A DNA stretch of 64,000 nucleotides, taken from NCBI GenBank assembly GCA_002284855.1, contig CP015603.1, positions 744,001 to 808,000 of the forward strand, in the 5' to 3' direction. Origin of the DNA: Actinobacteria bacterium IMCC25003 (GTDB lineage: Bacteria; Actinomycetota; Actinomycetes; Nanopelagicales; Nanopelagicaceae). This document shows positions 35,832 to 45,198 of this stretch, one piece after another (positions within the stretch are counted from its first letter, which is position 1; every line of letters begins with the position of its first letter). Position numbers and translations under genes: made by a program. The notes below the pieces were generated by a model. That model was given only the letters and a program-made list of their open reading frames with translations. It was not told where the DNA came from and made no database searches.

Positions 35832-36358
35832 AAGCTCTCACCAACTTTAATCTGAGGCTTTGGTGAGCGCATTCTGCGCATTTGAGTTGAGCGAAGCCAT
35901 CCGTACATTCCGATGCCCTTGAGTTCAGTGCCCGGGAATTTAGCAATCACTGCGCTCTTGATTTTGCGACTGAGGAAGAATCCATCGATCACTGAGATTA
36001 AGAGAACTCCGTACATAATGATGATGCTTCCAATTTGAAATATTGGAGATGGAATCAAAGTGAGGAAAAGTACGACGAAGATAATTGGCAAGAAGTATTC
36101 ACCAATTGATTTACGTGAATCAACGTAGTTACGTACGAATCTCTTAACAGGACCTTTATCGCGAGCTGGGAGAGCGCTTTCATCTCCACGCATATATGCA
36201 GCGCGAGCTGCAATACGACCGGCGCGGGCAGCATCCTTAGCGCGCTTCTTCTCTTCCTTTGTGGAAGCCGGCGCTAGGGATGAAACTTTGCGAGCTGCTT
36301 CAGCCTCTTTGCGCTTTGGAGTAGGGCGACCTTTTTTATTCTCTGTTGATTCAGCCAT
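35828..36358 (-). CDS. DUF3043 membrane protein
   Basis: 176 residues. A highly charged N-terminal half (GRPTPKRKEAEAARK, KKRAKDAARAGRIAARAAYMRGDE) is followed by two adjacent transmembrane helices (EYFLPIIFVVLFLTLIPSP and IIIMYGVLLISVIDGFFL) and a basic tail. This is the actinobacterial DUF3043 family, of unknown function. It has its own leaderless promoter overlapping the nadA stop, so it can be expressed apart from nadA. Confidence 0.85.
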   Translation of the reverse strand: MAESTENKKGRPTPKRKEAEAARKVSSLAPASTKEEKKRAKDAARAGRIAARAAYMRGDESALPARDKGPVKRFVRNYVDSRKSIGEYFLPIIFVVLFLTLIPSPIFQIGSIIIMYGVLLISVIDGFFLSRKIKSAVIAKFPGTELKGIGMYGWLRSTQMRRMRSPKPQIKVGESF

Positions 36359-36371
36359 GAACCGAACTATA
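36359..36371 (-). promoter_or_regulatory. Leaderless -10 element, DUF3043 gene
   Basis: TATAGT (36371-36366 on the minus strand), 7 bases, then ATG 36358. It overlaps the end of nadA. Confidence 0.45.
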
Positions 36372-37512
36372 GAGCGAGCATCTGGTCGAGAGCCAACTTC
36401 GAGAACTTGGCAACGCGCTCGTCTACCTTAATTTCATTGACAATATGGCCGGCAACGATGGATTCCATAGCCCAGACAAGGTGAGGTAAATCGATGCGGT
36501 TCATTGTTGAGCAGTAGCAGACGGTCTTATCCAAGAAGACAATATCCTTATCTGGGTTGTTCTGGGCTAGACGAGAGACGAGATTGAGTTCGGTTCCTAT
36601 CGCCCATTTGCTGCCAGCGGGGGATGAGGTGACCGTCTGAATGATTTTTTCAGTACTTCCGACGACATCTGAATCAACCACAACTTCATGTTGGCACTCA
36701 GGGTGCACGATTACCTGAACGCCTGGGATGCGGGTGCGAACTTCTTGAATCGATTCGCGGGTAAAGCGACCATGTACTGAACAATGGCCGCGCCAGAGAA
36801 TCATCTTTGCGCCCTTAATTTGATCCTCTGTCAATCCACCCATTGGCTTCCATGGATTCCACAGAACGCAATCATCGAGTGAGAGACCAAGTGATAGAAC
36901 CGCTGTATTGCGACCGAGGTGTTGGTCGGGAAGAAAGAGAACCTTCTCCGCTTTAGCAAAAGCCCATTCGAGGGTCTTCTGCGCATTTGAGGATGTACAT
37001 ATTGTTCCTCCGTGTTCGCCGGTGAAGGACTTTATTGCAGCAGATGAATTCATGTAGGTAACGGGAACTGTCTTGGAGGCCACGCCAATTTTTTCAAGAT
37101 CTTTCCAACATTGATTGACTTGATTCGCAGTTGCCATATCTGCCATTGAACAACCAGCAGCGAGATCGGGGAGAATTACTTTCTGCTGTGCAGATGTGAG
37201 GATGTCGGCGCTCTCGGCCATAAAGTGAACGCCGCAGAAAAAGATAAACTCAGCAGAACTCTGTGCAGCTGCCGCTTGTGCTAACTTAAATGAATCTCCG
37301 GTGATGTCAGCAAATTGAATGACTTCATCCCGTTGGTAGTGATGGCCCAAGATGAGGGCACGGTCACCGAGGGATGCCCGGGCCGCAATGGCGCGTTCGA
37401 CAAGGTGCGGGTCACTGGCAGGTGGAAGTTCGCCAGTACAGGAAACTCCTCGCTCAGATGCAAGGTCTGAGCCTTGGCCAAGGACTAATAGCTCGCTCAG
37501 ACTGATGGACAT
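36367..37512 (-). CDS. nadA: Quinolinate synthase A
   Basis: About 381 residues. The 4Fe-4S enzyme condenses iminoaspartate with dihydroxyacetone phosphate to make quinolinate for NAD. Cluster cysteines are in the AAGCSMADMA, HPECQHEVV and KTVCYCSTMN segments; LGHHYQRDEV, YMNSSAAIK and WRGHCSVHGRF are family blocks. ATG 37512 is preferred to an upstream frame reaching 37572, because the family start begins near ISLSELL and the longer frame overlaps the divergent Fe-S carrier gene. nadB and nadC are not in the window. It lies back to back with erpA, fitting its need for a cluster. Confidence 0.94.
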   Translation of the reverse strand: MSISLSELLVLGQGSDLASERGVSCTGELPPASDPHLVERAIAARASLGDRALILGHHYQRDEVIQFADITGDSFKLAQAAAAQSSAEFIFFCGVHFMAESADILTSAQQKVILPDLAAGCSMADMATANQVNQCWKDLEKIGVASKTVPVTYMNSSAAIKSFTGEHGGTICTSSNAQKTLEWAFAKAEKVLFLPDQHLGRNTAVLSLGLSLDDCVLWNPWKPMGGLTEDQIKGAKMILWRGHCSVHGRFTRESIQEVRTRIPGVQVIVHPECQHEVVVDSDVVGSTEKIIQTVTSSPAGSKWAIGTELNLVSRLAQNNPDKDIVFLDKTVCYCSTMNRIDLPHLVWAMESIVAGHIVNEIKVDERVAKFSKLALDQMLAL

Positions 37513-37559
37513 GTTCCTATTGTCATGCGTTTGGGTTCGCCACGGCAACCCGACGCGAG

Positions 37560-37572
37560 TATCCTTAAGCAC
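37560..37572 (+). promoter_or_regulatory. Leaderless -10 element, erpA-like gene
   Basis: TATCCT at 37560-37565, 7 bases, then ATG 37573. Confidence 0.5.
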
Positions 37573-37935
37573 ATGACTACTGAAACAACATCAACTCCAG
37601 TCGAAATCACAACAGGCATCACACTTACTGATGTCGCAGCCGCAAAGGTTGCAGCGCTTCTTGCTCAAGAAGGCCGCGATGACCTCTACCTTCGCGTTGC
37701 TGTTCAGCCAGGAGGCTGCTCAGGTCTTCGTTACCAGCTCTACTTTGATGATCGCAATCAAGATGGCGATATCACACGTGAATTTGGCGCGGTCAAGGTT
37801 GTCGTCGACAAGATGAGCGATCCATACCTTATGGGAGCCTCTATTGATTTCGTAGACACTATTGAGAAGCAGGGCTTCACAATTGATAATCCAAATGCAC
37901 AGGGTTCATGTGCATGCGGCGATTCATTTAACTAA
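37573..37935 (+). CDS. erpA: A-type iron-sulfur cluster insertion protein (HesB/ErpA)
   Basis: This 120-residue A-type carrier has its three cluster-binding cysteines in PGGCSGL and the C-terminal CACGDSFN. The core VDKMSDPYLMGASIDFVD is typical. Start ATG 37573 (leaderless) trims an upstream frame that begins inside the divergent nadA region. It likely delivers Fe-S clusters to targets such as NadA, whose gene is divergent 60 bases away, and LipA. It precedes the adenosine kinase gene by 38 bases, as in mycobacteria where a HesB gene lies near adoK. Confidence 0.92.
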   Translation: MTTETTSTPVEITTGITLTDVAAAKVAALLAQEGRDDLYLRVAVQPGGCSGLRYQLYFDDRNQDGDITREFGAVKVVVDKMSDPYLMGASIDFVDTIEKQGFTIDNPNAQGSCACGDSFN

Positions 37936-37973
37936 TAAGCGTTAAAACTCAGCTGCTGTAGTTAGATTCCAAC

Positions 37974-38951
37974 ATGAAAATTGGCGTTGCTGGTTCTGTT
38001 GGTCTTGATCACTTGATGACTTTCCCTGGAAAGTTCACCGACTCACTTGTCGCTGGTTCTCTTGAAAAGGTTTCCCTCTCCTTTCTTGTTGATGGACTAG
38101 ATGTACGTCGTGGGGGATGTGCAGCAAATATCGCCTTCGGTCTTGGCGTTCTTGGCCTGAACCCGATTTTGATTGCTGCTGTAGGTAAGGATTTTGCTGA
38201 TTACGATGCTTGGCTTTCTCGTCATGGCGTTGATACATCGCACGCTCTTGTTTCAACGACGCAGCACACGGCCCACTTCACAGTCACAACAGATACAGAG
38301 CTCAATCAGATTGCATCTTTCTTTCCTGGTGCAATGTCTGAAGCTCGCAATATCGAACTCAAACCGATCATGGATAAGGTCGGAAAACTCGACCTCTTAG
38401 TGGTCTCACCAGATGATCCCGAAGCGATGCTCCGCCACACAGAGGTTGCCCAGGCGATGGGCGTTGCCGTTGCTGCCGATCCATCTCAACAGATGGCTCG
38501 TATGAGCGGAGAAGAGATTAAGAAACTTATTTCTGGCGCGACCTATCTCTTTATGAATGAGTACGAACTTGCTCTTGCTATTCAAAAGACAGGGTGGAGC
38601 GATCACGAAATTCTGGAACGAGTGAAATATCGAGTTGTAACACTCGGCGCGGATGGTGCACGCATTGAAAGTATCGATGGAACTTTTATCAAAGTTGGTT
38701 GCGCACAAGAGAAGGCGAAGATTGATCCGACCGGAGTCGGAGACTCATTCCGCTCTGGATTTGTAGCTGGACTTGCCTGGGGACTTTCGCATGAACGATG
38801 CGCGCAGCTTGGCTCGATGATTGCAACGTATGTCATCGAAACGACGGGCACTCAGGAATATAGATTTACCAAAGATGAATTTGTGAGCCGATTTAGCGAG
38901 GCTTACGGTGCAGATGCTGCCGCTGAAATAGCAGCACACCTACCTGCGTAA
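37974..38951 (+). CDS. adoK: Adenosine kinase (PfkB family, mycobacterial type)
   Basis: 325 residues. It matches mycobacterial AdoK from memory over the whole length, with shared stretches such as VSLSFLVD, FADYDAWL, SFFPGAMSEARNIEL, ADPSQQMARMSGEEI and STGTQE-like ETTGTQEYRF. The PfkB C-terminal signature DPTGVGDSFRSGF contains the catalytic Asp and anion hole. It phosphorylates adenosine to AMP for purine salvage. The close similarity supports this over ribokinase or fructokinase. Its end overlaps the convergent aminotransferase-fold gene by 12 bases. Confidence 0.92.
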   Translation: MKIGVAGSVGLDHLMTFPGKFTDSLVAGSLEKVSLSFLVDGLDVRRGGCAANIAFGLGVLGLNPILIAAVGKDFADYDAWLSRHGVDTSHALVSTTQHTAHFTVTTDTELNQIASFFPGAMSEARNIELKPIMDKVGKLDLLVVSPDDPEAMLRHTEVAQAMGVAVAADPSQQMARMSGEEIKKLISGATYLFMNEYELALAIQKTGWSDHEILERVKYRVVTLGADGARIESIDGTFIKVGCAQEKAKIDPTGVGDSFRSGFVAGLAWGLSHERCAQLGSMIATYVIETTGTQEYRFTKDEFVSRFSEAYGADAAAEIAAHLPA

Positions 38952-40019
38952 CTTCTGAAGAGTTCCTCTTAAGGTATTTATCAGCGCGGATATATCTTCT
39001 CGGGTTGTACCGCTATGAAGAGTAAAGCGAATATGGCCATCAGTCTCATATCCCATTGCGGCAAGAACATGGCTGGGCTGTAGATCTTCAGCTGAGCAGG
39101 CAGAGCCTGAATCGACATCGAAGCCAAGCGAGGCTAACTCTCGGACTGTGGCTTCACCAGAGACTCCCGCGGCCACAATAGAAATGAGATGTGGAAGTGA
39201 AGCAGTATTGGGGGCAACTACTTCAACACCATCGATGGTCAATAGTTGAGCGATTGCATATTCACGGAGTCCCAAATCTTCACTCGTGAAATTATCGAGA
39301 GCAATGGATGAAGCGATAAGTAATGGCAACGAATAACTTCCGGGAGAGCTGATTGGCGCGATACGGGGAAGTGGGTAGGAAAATTCAGAGCGATTCTTGA
39401 TCGCCATAATGGCAAGGCCACTTGGTCCATTCCACGACAGTGAGTCGAAGAGCGCGGTGTTCCAGTGATGAGGTAAAGGTAAGCGAGCGCCTGAAGTTGT
39501 GGCATCAACTGCTACGCGAACTGAGGTAGGAATTTCGAGTGCACTTTGAATCACGCCAGTTTCGCCATTTGCCAATTGCAGCGAGAGGACGGAGTGTTCG
39601 GGAATTTCTTCGAGATTGAGAATAGCGCCCACCTTATTTGCAGGAAGTTCGATGACGTGGGCGGTGTGGGCACGGGCGATGGCTCGAACCTTTCCTTTAT
39701 CGATTGCTGCATATGCAAAAGGGGAGCGATCGGTAAAGAGTCCAGTTATCGAGAGGAAGTGGCCTAGAGAGGGTTCACCGAGGACTTCGATAGATGTTGC
39801 AGGAAGACCTAATTTCTCCGCGATATTTTCAACTGCCTGATTTCGAAGGATGGCAGCCTTGGAGGCGCTCTGTGAAATCTTCTTAGGATCTGCCCAACCC
39901 TGGTCGAAAGCGGCTAAAAGCGCCTCTCTGGCGGCAGGGTGGAGCGCGCTTTCAGAGGCGAAATTTCCTGTGACACGAACCACCGAATCAACGCTACTCG
40001 CTCGGACGAGCGCATGCAC
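38940..40019 (-). CDS. Degenerate cysteine-desulfurase-fold (class V aminotransferase-like) protein
   Basis: This 359-residue protein has the NifS/IscS overall pattern, most clearly at the C-terminus, where the active-site loop keeps Cys308 in SGSACSAEDLQPSHVL and ends with IRFTLHSGTT. The PLP site is gone. The DAAQ motif reads DATT (172-175), and the SxHKxxGPKG segment that holds the PLP lysine reads SLSWNGPSG (193-201) with no Lys. The N-terminal TSGATE and EH motifs are also missing. It is probably not a PLP enzyme. It starts at GTG, divergent from ctaC by 22 bases. Role unknown; a link to cytochrome oxidase assembly is speculation from position. Confidence 0.75.
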   Translation of the reverse strand: MHALVRASSVDSVVRVTGNFASESALHPAAREALLAAFDQGWADPKKISQSASKAAILRNQAVENIAEKLGLPATSIEVLGEPSLGHFLSITGLFTDRSPFAYAAIDKGKVRAIARAHTAHVIELPANKVGAILNLEEIPEHSVLSLQLANGETGVIQSALEIPTSVRVAVDATTSGARLPLPHHWNTALFDSLSWNGPSGLAIMAIKNRSEFSYPLPRIAPISSPGSYSLPLLIASSIALDNFTSEDLGLREYAIAQLLTIDGVEVVAPNTASLPHLISIVAAGVSGEATVRELASLGFDVDSGSACSAEDLQPSHVLAAMGYETDGHIRFTLHSGTTREDISALINTLRGTLQKLRR

Positions 40020-40029
40020 CTTGCGCCAC

Positions 40030-40041
40030 TATCCTTAGGCC
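40030..40041 (+). promoter_or_regulatory. ctaC: Leaderless -10 element, ctaC
   Basis: TATCCT at 40030-40035, 6 bases, then ATG 40042. Confidence 0.5.
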
Positions 40042-40812
40042 ATGTCCAATCATGCTCCGCGCTCAAAGCGCACTGTTGCAGCTGTGGCGTTAATACTGCC
40101 CGCACTACTTCTCTTATCAGGATGCTCCTTCAACTCGAAGGATATCTCTGGGATGGGCTTCCCTAAGGGAGTAACCAGCGTCAATGACATCTCACTCTCT
40201 TTGTGGCAGGGCGCATGGATTGCAGCAGGAGTTGTTGGCGTCTTCACCTTTATCTTGATTATCTGGCCAGCGATCTTCCATCGCGCCAAGGTTGGCAAAG
40301 GTGAATTTCCAAAGCAGACCCAGTACAACATTCCCGTTGAAATTCTTTACACGGTGATTCCTTTTGTGATTGTTGCAGTCCTTTTCTACTTTACTGCCAT
40401 TAAAGAGAACAAGATCATTGATAAGACTTCTCCGGTAAAGCATGAGATTTCCGTTGAAGGTATTCAGTGGTCTTGGCAGTTCGGCTATCCCGAAGCAGGG
40501 GATAAGGCGATTGTCACTGGCACGCCTGCGCAACCGCCAACTCTGTACATGCCTCTTGGCGAGAAGGTCCGTTTCACTCTCACCGCAAATGATGTGGTTC
40601 ATGGTTTCTGGATTCCAGCGTTCATGATTCAGATGCAGAACCTTCCCGGAGAGACAAACCACTTGCAATTCACTGCAAACAAATTGGGTGAATTCCCAGG
40701 TCGTTGCAACATCCTCTGCGGACGAAACCACTCACAGATGATTTTTAAAGTAAAAGTTGTAACCCCCGAGCAGTATCAGAAATATCTTGACTCACTGAAG
40801 GCGAGCGCATAA
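40042..40812 (+). CDS. ctaC: Cytochrome c oxidase subunit II
   Basis: This 256-residue CuA-bearing subunit accepts electrons for the aa3 oxidase. A lipoprotein signal peptide ends at LLSGC; two transmembrane helices follow ([18 protein letters not shown] and a second near residue 105), then the cupredoxin domain with [10 protein letters not shown]. The CuA loop reads [14 protein letters not shown]: Cys222, Cys226, His230 and Met233 are kept, but the usual Glu two places after the first Cys is Ile224. That Glu normally also binds Mg2+ at the subunit I/II interface. It is the first gene of a ctaC-ctaD-ctaF operon. Confidence 0.94.
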   Translation: MSNHAPRSKRTVAAVALILPALLLLSGCSFNSKDISGMGFPKGVTSVNDISLSLWQGAWIAAGVVGVFTFILIIWPAIFHRAKVGKGEFPKQTQYNIPVEILYTVIPFVIVAVLFYFTAIKENKIIDKTSPVKHEISVEGIQWSWQFGYPEAGDKAIVTGTPAQPPTLYMPLGEKVRFTLTANDVVHGFWIPAFMIQMQNLPGETNHLQFTANKLGEFPGRCNILCGRNHSQMIFKVKVVTPEQYQKYLDSLKASA

Positions 40813-42470
40813 TGACAACATTTGCAGAACGTCCAACTATCGCTGCACCTCGCCAGGGAGTTCAAAAGACTTCCCGCGGAAACCAATTTGTAAAGACCAT
40901 TACCTCTACCGATCACAAGCGCATCGGTTATCTATACCTAGCAACCTCATTTGCCTGGTTCCTCATCGGTGGTCTCTTGGCGCTGCTTCTGCGCATCGAA
41001 CTGACTCGTCCAGGTATGCAGTTCTGGAGCAATGAGCAGTACAACCAGCTCTTCACAATGCACGGAACCATCATGTTGCTGATGTTTGCAACGCCGCTCT
41101 TCGTTGGCTTTGCCAACGTCATCATGCCACTTCAAATCGGTGCAGCAGATGTGGCTTTCCCGCGTTTGAACATGCTCTCTTACTGGCTCTACTTCTTCGG
41201 CTCCATCGAAGCCACAATCGGTTTCTTAACTCCTGGTGGAGCAGCTTCATTCGGTTGGACTGCCTACGCACCACTTGCTAACTCAACTTACTCACCGGGT
41301 ATCGGTGGAGATCTCTGGGTGATGGGCCTTACAATTTCAGGACTCGGAACAATTCTGGGTGGCGTTAACTTCATTACAACAATCTTCACTATGCGTGCGC
41401 CAGGTATGACGATGTTTCGCATGTCAATCTTTTCTTGGAACGTCCTGCTTACATCGATCCTTGTACTTCTTGCCTTCCCTCCATTAGCTGCTGCTCTTCT
41501 TGGACTTGAGTCAGATCGACTCTTCGGTACACACATCTTTGATCCAGCAAATGGTGGGGCGATGCTGTGGCAGCACCTCTTCTGGTTCTTCGGCCATCCC
41601 GAGGTTTATATCCTTGCGCTCCCATTCTTCGGAATCGCAACAGAAATTTTGCCAGTCTTCAGCCGTAAACCAATCTTTGGTTACAAGGGATTGATCGCAG
41701 CAACTATTGCAATCTCAGCTTTATCTGTTGCCGTGTGGGCACACCACATGTTTGCATCAGGAAAGGTTTTGCTCCCGTTCTTCTCATTTATGACATTCCT
41801 TATCGGAGTGCCGACAGGCGTGAAGTTCTTCAACTGGATCGGAACAATGTGGCGCGGCCATGTCACCTTCGAAACACCGATGTTGTGGGTCATGGGCTTC
41901 CTCGTAACATTCCTCTTCGGTGGACTTACTGGAATCATCCTTGCTTCACCACCACTTGATTTTGCAGTCTCTGCCTCTTATTTTGTGGTTGCACACTTCC
42001 ACTACGTTCTCTTCGGAACTGTGGTCTTTGCAATGTTCGCAGGTTTCTACTTCTGGTGGCCTAAGTTCACAGGCCGCATGCTCAATGAGCGCCTTGGAAA
42101 GATCCACTTCTGGACTCTCTTCTTCGGCTTCCACACAACCTTCCTTATCCAGCACTGGCTTGGAATTAAGGGATTCCCACGTCGCTATGCAGATTATTTA
42201 GCAACTGATGGATTTACCGGAATGAATATGATTTCAACAGTAGGTTCGTTCTTGCTTGCTCTCTCGATGATTCCATTCTTCGTCAACGTCTGGATTACTC
42301 GTAAGTCTCCAAAAGTTGAAGTTGATGATCCATGGGGTTACGGGGCATCACTCGAATGGGCGACATCATGTCCTCCGCCACGCCACAACTTCACATCTAT
42401 GCCGCGCATTCGCTCTGAGCGACCTGCCTTTGATCTCCACCATCCACACATCAAGACAGAAGGTCACTAA
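40812..42470 (+). CDS. ctaD: Cytochrome c oxidase subunit I
   Basis: This 552-residue heme-copper oxidase core subunit has twelve membrane helices. The low-spin heme His is in [12 protein letters not shown], the CuB His and cross-linked Tyr in [12 protein letters not shown], the CuB His pair in WAHHMFASG, the K-channel region in [20 protein letters not shown], and the heme a3/a ligands in [11 protein letters not shown]. It is the A-type aa3 form. It overlaps ctaC by one base (TAATG). Its C-terminal tail [13 protein letters not shown] is typical of actinobacteria. Confidence 0.97.
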   Translation: MTTFAERPTIAAPRQGVQKTSRGNQFVKTITSTDHKRIGYLYLATSFAWFLIGGLLALLLRIELTRPGMQFWSNEQYNQLFTMHGTIMLLMFATPLFVGFANVIMPLQIGAADVAFPRLNMLSYWLYFFGSIEATIGFLTPGGAASFGWTAYAPLANSTYSPGIGGDLWVMGLTISGLGTILGGVNFITTIFTMRAPGMTMFRMSIFSWNVLLTSILVLLAFPPLAAALLGLESDRLFGTHIFDPANGGAMLWQHLFWFFGHPEVYILALPFFGIATEILPVFSRKPIFGYKGLIAATIAISALSVAVWAHHMFASGKVLLPFFSFMTFLIGVPTGVKFFNWIGTMWRGHVTFETPMLWVMGFLVTFLFGGLTGIILASPPLDFAVSASYFVVAHFHYVLFGTVVFAMFAGFYFWWPKFTGRMLNERLGKIHFWTLFFGFHTTFLIQHWLGIKGFPRRYADYLATDGFTGMNMISTVGSFLLALSMIPFFVNVWITRKSPKVEVDDPWGYGASLEWATSCPPPRHNFTSMPRIRSERPAFDLHHPHIKTEGH

Positions 42471-42472
42471 GC

Positions 42473-42877
42473 ATGAAAGCTAATTGGAAACTCTTCACTG
42501 GTCTTTCAATCTTCTACATCTTGATGGCAGTCGTCTATTACTACGTCGGTGGAGAAGCTGTCGGAATCACAGGAATGACGCTGGCAGCTTGCCTAGCTGG
42601 CATGGTTGGTTTCTATCTCTGGTTCACACAGAAGCGCATTGGCTTTGATATCCCATCGGACAATATCAATGCAGAGATCGCAGATGATGCTGGTGAACTT
42701 GGTTTCTACAGCCCACATTCATGGTGGCCGCTGCCGGTAGCTCTAAGCGCAACAGCGATGGGGCTTGGCCTCATCATTGGCTGGTGGCTTACTCTGATTG
42801 CTCTTGGCTCACTTGTTATCAGCATCATCGGAATGGTGACTGAATACGAGAAGCCTGTCTCAGTCTCTTCTCACTAA
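42473..42877 (+). CDS. ctaF: Cytochrome c oxidase subunit IV (actinobacterial CtaF)
   Basis: 134 residues with two N-terminal helices (LFTGLSIFYILMAVVYYYVG and ITGMTLAACLAGMVGFYLWF), a short loop with AEIADDAGELGFYSPHSWWPLP, then two more helices. The GFYSPHSWWP segment identifies the actinobacterial subunit IV that stabilises the bc1-aa3 supercomplex. It lies 2 bases after ctaD and ends the operon. Confidence 0.92.
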   Translation: MKANWKLFTGLSIFYILMAVVYYYVGGEAVGITGMTLAACLAGMVGFYLWFTQKRIGFDIPSDNINAEIADDAGELGFYSPHSWWPLPVALSATAMGLGLIIGWWLTLIALGSLVISIIGMVTEYEKPVSVSSH

Positions 42878-42899
42878 CGAATAGCCCATCTCAGCGCCA

Positions 42900-43763
42900 A
42901 TGAAGAAGCTAGTTGGCGTAGCTCCATGGTTCTTTATCGTTATTTGGAGCTCCGGTTTCGTCGTAGCAAAGTATGCATTTGCCGACGCAGATGCGATCTT
43001 CTTCTTGGCCATCAGACTTCTCTTGGCAGCGGTGATTCTCTTTCTTCTGACAGCAGCGCTTCGCCAACCACTTCTACTTTCGCGTGAAGATCTTCGCGCT
43101 TCTCTACTGATTGGCGTTTCGCTCCATGGACTCTATTTAGCAGGCGTTTGGTACGCAATCGAACTGGGTGCTCCTGCTGGGCTATCGTCTGTAATCACAA
43201 GTATGCAGCCAATCATCGTCTCGGTATTGGCAGTCAGATTATTGGGTGAACCGCTGACGCGTAGACAGATAGGCGGCCTCGTCTTCGGATTGTTTGGAGT
43301 CTTTCTTGTTGTTCTGCCAAAGTTATCGAAGGCAAATGGATTTACTGCAGAGTCTTTAGCCTTTCTCTTCTTGGCACTTGCTGGCAGCACCATTGCGACG
43401 CTCTTACAGAAAAAAGTTGGACATTCAATTCCGTTGATGATTGGCACGACTTATCAATTTGCTATCGCAGGAGTTGGAATGCTTGTCATATCACTTGCTC
43501 GAGGAAGAACGCATTTTGAATTAACGCATACGACATTCTGGACTATGGCGTGGGCGGTTCTTGTGACATCAATTGCTGCCGTACTTCTTCTACTCTGGTT
43601 GCTGAATCAAGGATCTGCTGCAAAGGTTTCGAGCCTTCTCTATCTCGTTCCTCCCATGGCAGTATTACAAGCCTTTATTCTCTTTGGTGAGAGGGTTACC
43701 TCACTTGGAATTCTTGGAATTGCGATGACTGCACTCGGCGTAGCTCTCGTTATTCGTTCCTAG
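42900..43763 (+). CDS. EamA/DMT-family transporter
   Basis: 287 residues with ten predicted helices in two EamA repeats (FVVAKYAFADADAIFFLAIR opens the first; the second contains TYQFAIAGVGML). Members export or import small metabolites such as amino acids or purines; the substrate is unknown. It follows ctaF by 22 bases and precedes the aminotransferase by 33, so the two may belong together in amine or amino acid metabolism. No cox role is expected. Confidence 0.85.
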   Translation: MKKLVGVAPWFFIVIWSSGFVVAKYAFADADAIFFLAIRLLLAAVILFLLTAALRQPLLLSREDLRASLLIGVSLHGLYLAGVWYAIELGAPAGLSSVITSMQPIIVSVLAVRLLGEPLTRRQIGGLVFGLFGVFLVVLPKLSKANGFTAESLAFLFLALAGSTIATLLQKKVGHSIPLMIGTTYQFAIAGVGMLVISLARGRTHFELTHTTFWTMAWAVLVTSIAAVLLLLWLLNQGSAAKVSSLLYLVPPMAVLQAFILFGERVTSLGILGIAMTALGVALVIRS

Positions 43764-43796
43764 ATACTCTCTTTTTCTGGCGGAAACTGATTAGAT

Positions 43797-45155
43797 ATGG
43801 CTATGACTCAACCTCCAGCAGATCCAGCACGTGGCAAAGCAGTCGCTGACTTAGACCGCACACATGTATTTCACTCATGGTCAGCACAAGGTCAAATTTC
43901 TCCACTGCCAGTTGCTGGGGGAGAAGGAAGCTACTTCTGGGACTTCGAGGGCAATAAATATCTGGACTTCTCAAGTCAGTTGGTATTTACCAATATTGGC
44001 CATCAACATCCGAAGGTGATTCGTGCAATTCAGGATCAAGCGCAGCTCTATACGACTGTGGCCCCACAGCATGCCAACGAGGCGCGTGGAGAGGCGGCAA
44101 AGCGCATTACTGCTCGAGCTGGAGCTCATCACAATAAAGTTTTCTTCACCAATGGTGGCGCAGATGGAATTGAAAATGCGATCCGTCTAGTTCGCCTTCA
44201 TACCAATCGCCACAAAGTTCTCTCTTTCTATCGTAGCTACCATGGAAATACAGGAGCGGCGATTACCTCAACAGGTGATCCACGTCGTTGGCCTAATGAA
44301 TACTCCTACGGACATGTGCATTTCTTCGGTCCATATCTCTATCGCTCAGCTTTTTGGGCACAGAACGAAGAAGAAGAGTGCAAGCGCGCACTGGAACATC
44401 TAGAACAAGTCATCATCTTTGAAGGCCCCAACACGGTGGCCGCGATTCTTATCGAATCCGTTGTAGGCACCGCAGGTGTTCTCGTCCCACCAGTCGGATA
44501 TCTCGAGGGTGTTCGCGCTCTCTGCGATAAATATGGAATCAAATGGATAGCCGATGAAGTCATGTCTGGCTTCGGTCGCACCGGTAAATGGTTCGCATAT
44601 CAACATTCATCAGTTGAGCCAGATCTCATAGTCTTCGCAAAGGGTGTCAATAGCGGTTATGTCCCACTAGGTGGCGTCATCATCAGCGATGAAATTGCAG
44701 CAACCTTTAACGATCGGGTTTTCCCAGGTGGCCTCACTTACAGTGGCCACCCACTTGCTACCGCGGCTGCTGTAGCAACGATTGATGTGATGGCTGAAGA
44801 GCAGATGGTCGAAAATGCTGCAGCTATTGGCGAGAACGTTATTAAGCCACTACTTCAAGAGCTTATGGCGAAGCATAAAGTTATCGGCGAAGTACGCGGC
44901 AAGGGAGTCTTCTGGGCCCTCGATCTCGTCACTGATCGAGCCACTCGTGCACCTCTTGCTCCATATGGTGCTTCAAGTCCTGCGATGAACGAATTAGTTG
45001 CGGCATGCAAGAAGTTGGGGCTCTTCCCATTCAATAATTACAACAGAATGCATATCTGCCCACCATGCAATGTGAGCGAGGCAGAGATTCGTGAAGGCTT
45101 TGCAATTCTCGATCAAGCTTTTGCAAGTATCGCCCACCACTACACCGGCGCATAA
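43797..45155 (+). CDS. Class III PLP-dependent aminotransferase
   Basis: This 452-residue omega-aminotransferase-type enzyme has its PLP lysine in LIVFAKGVNSGYVPLGGV, the phosphate-binding TNGGADGIENAI, and the Asp of WIADEVMSGFGRTG that contacts the pyridine nitrogen. N-terminal residues (VFHSWSAQGQISPLPVAGGEG) resemble taurine/beta-alanine:pyruvate aminotransferase relatives. The amino donor cannot be chosen from motifs. A second ATG at 43803 has TTAGAT 6 bases upstream and may be the true start. A terminator follows. Confidence 0.87.
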   Translation: MAMTQPPADPARGKAVADLDRTHVFHSWSAQGQISPLPVAGGEGSYFWDFEGNKYLDFSSQLVFTNIGHQHPKVIRAIQDQAQLYTTVAPQHANEARGEAAKRITARAGAHHNKVFFTNGGADGIENAIRLVRLHTNRHKVLSFYRSYHGNTGAAITSTGDPRRWPNEYSYGHVHFFGPYLYRSAFWAQNEEEECKRALEHLEQVIIFEGPNTVAAILIESVVGTAGVLVPPVGYLEGVRALCDKYGIKWIADEVMSGFGRTGKWFAYQHSSVEPDLIVFAKGVNSGYVPLGGVIISDEIAATFNDRVFPGGLTYSGHPLATAAAVATIDVMAEEQMVENAAAIGENVIKPLLQELMAKHKVIGEVRGKGVFWALDLVTDRATRAPLAPYGASSPAMNELVAACKKLGLFPFNNYNRMHICPPCNVSEAEIREGFAILDQAFASIAHHYTGA

Positions 45156-45158
45156 AAA

Positions 45159-45187
45159 ATAGACCCTGCCACTTGGACAGGGTCTAT
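45159..45187. terminator. Bidirectional terminator between aminotransferase and qcrB
   Basis: A perfect 10-base-pair stem, ATAGACCCTG with CAGGGTCTAT, encloses a 9-base loop. The AAAAAA on its left becomes a U run for minus-strand transcripts ending after qcrB; TCTCTCT on the right is weaker for the plus strand. Confidence 0.85.
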
Positions 45188-45198
45188 CTCTCTACTCT

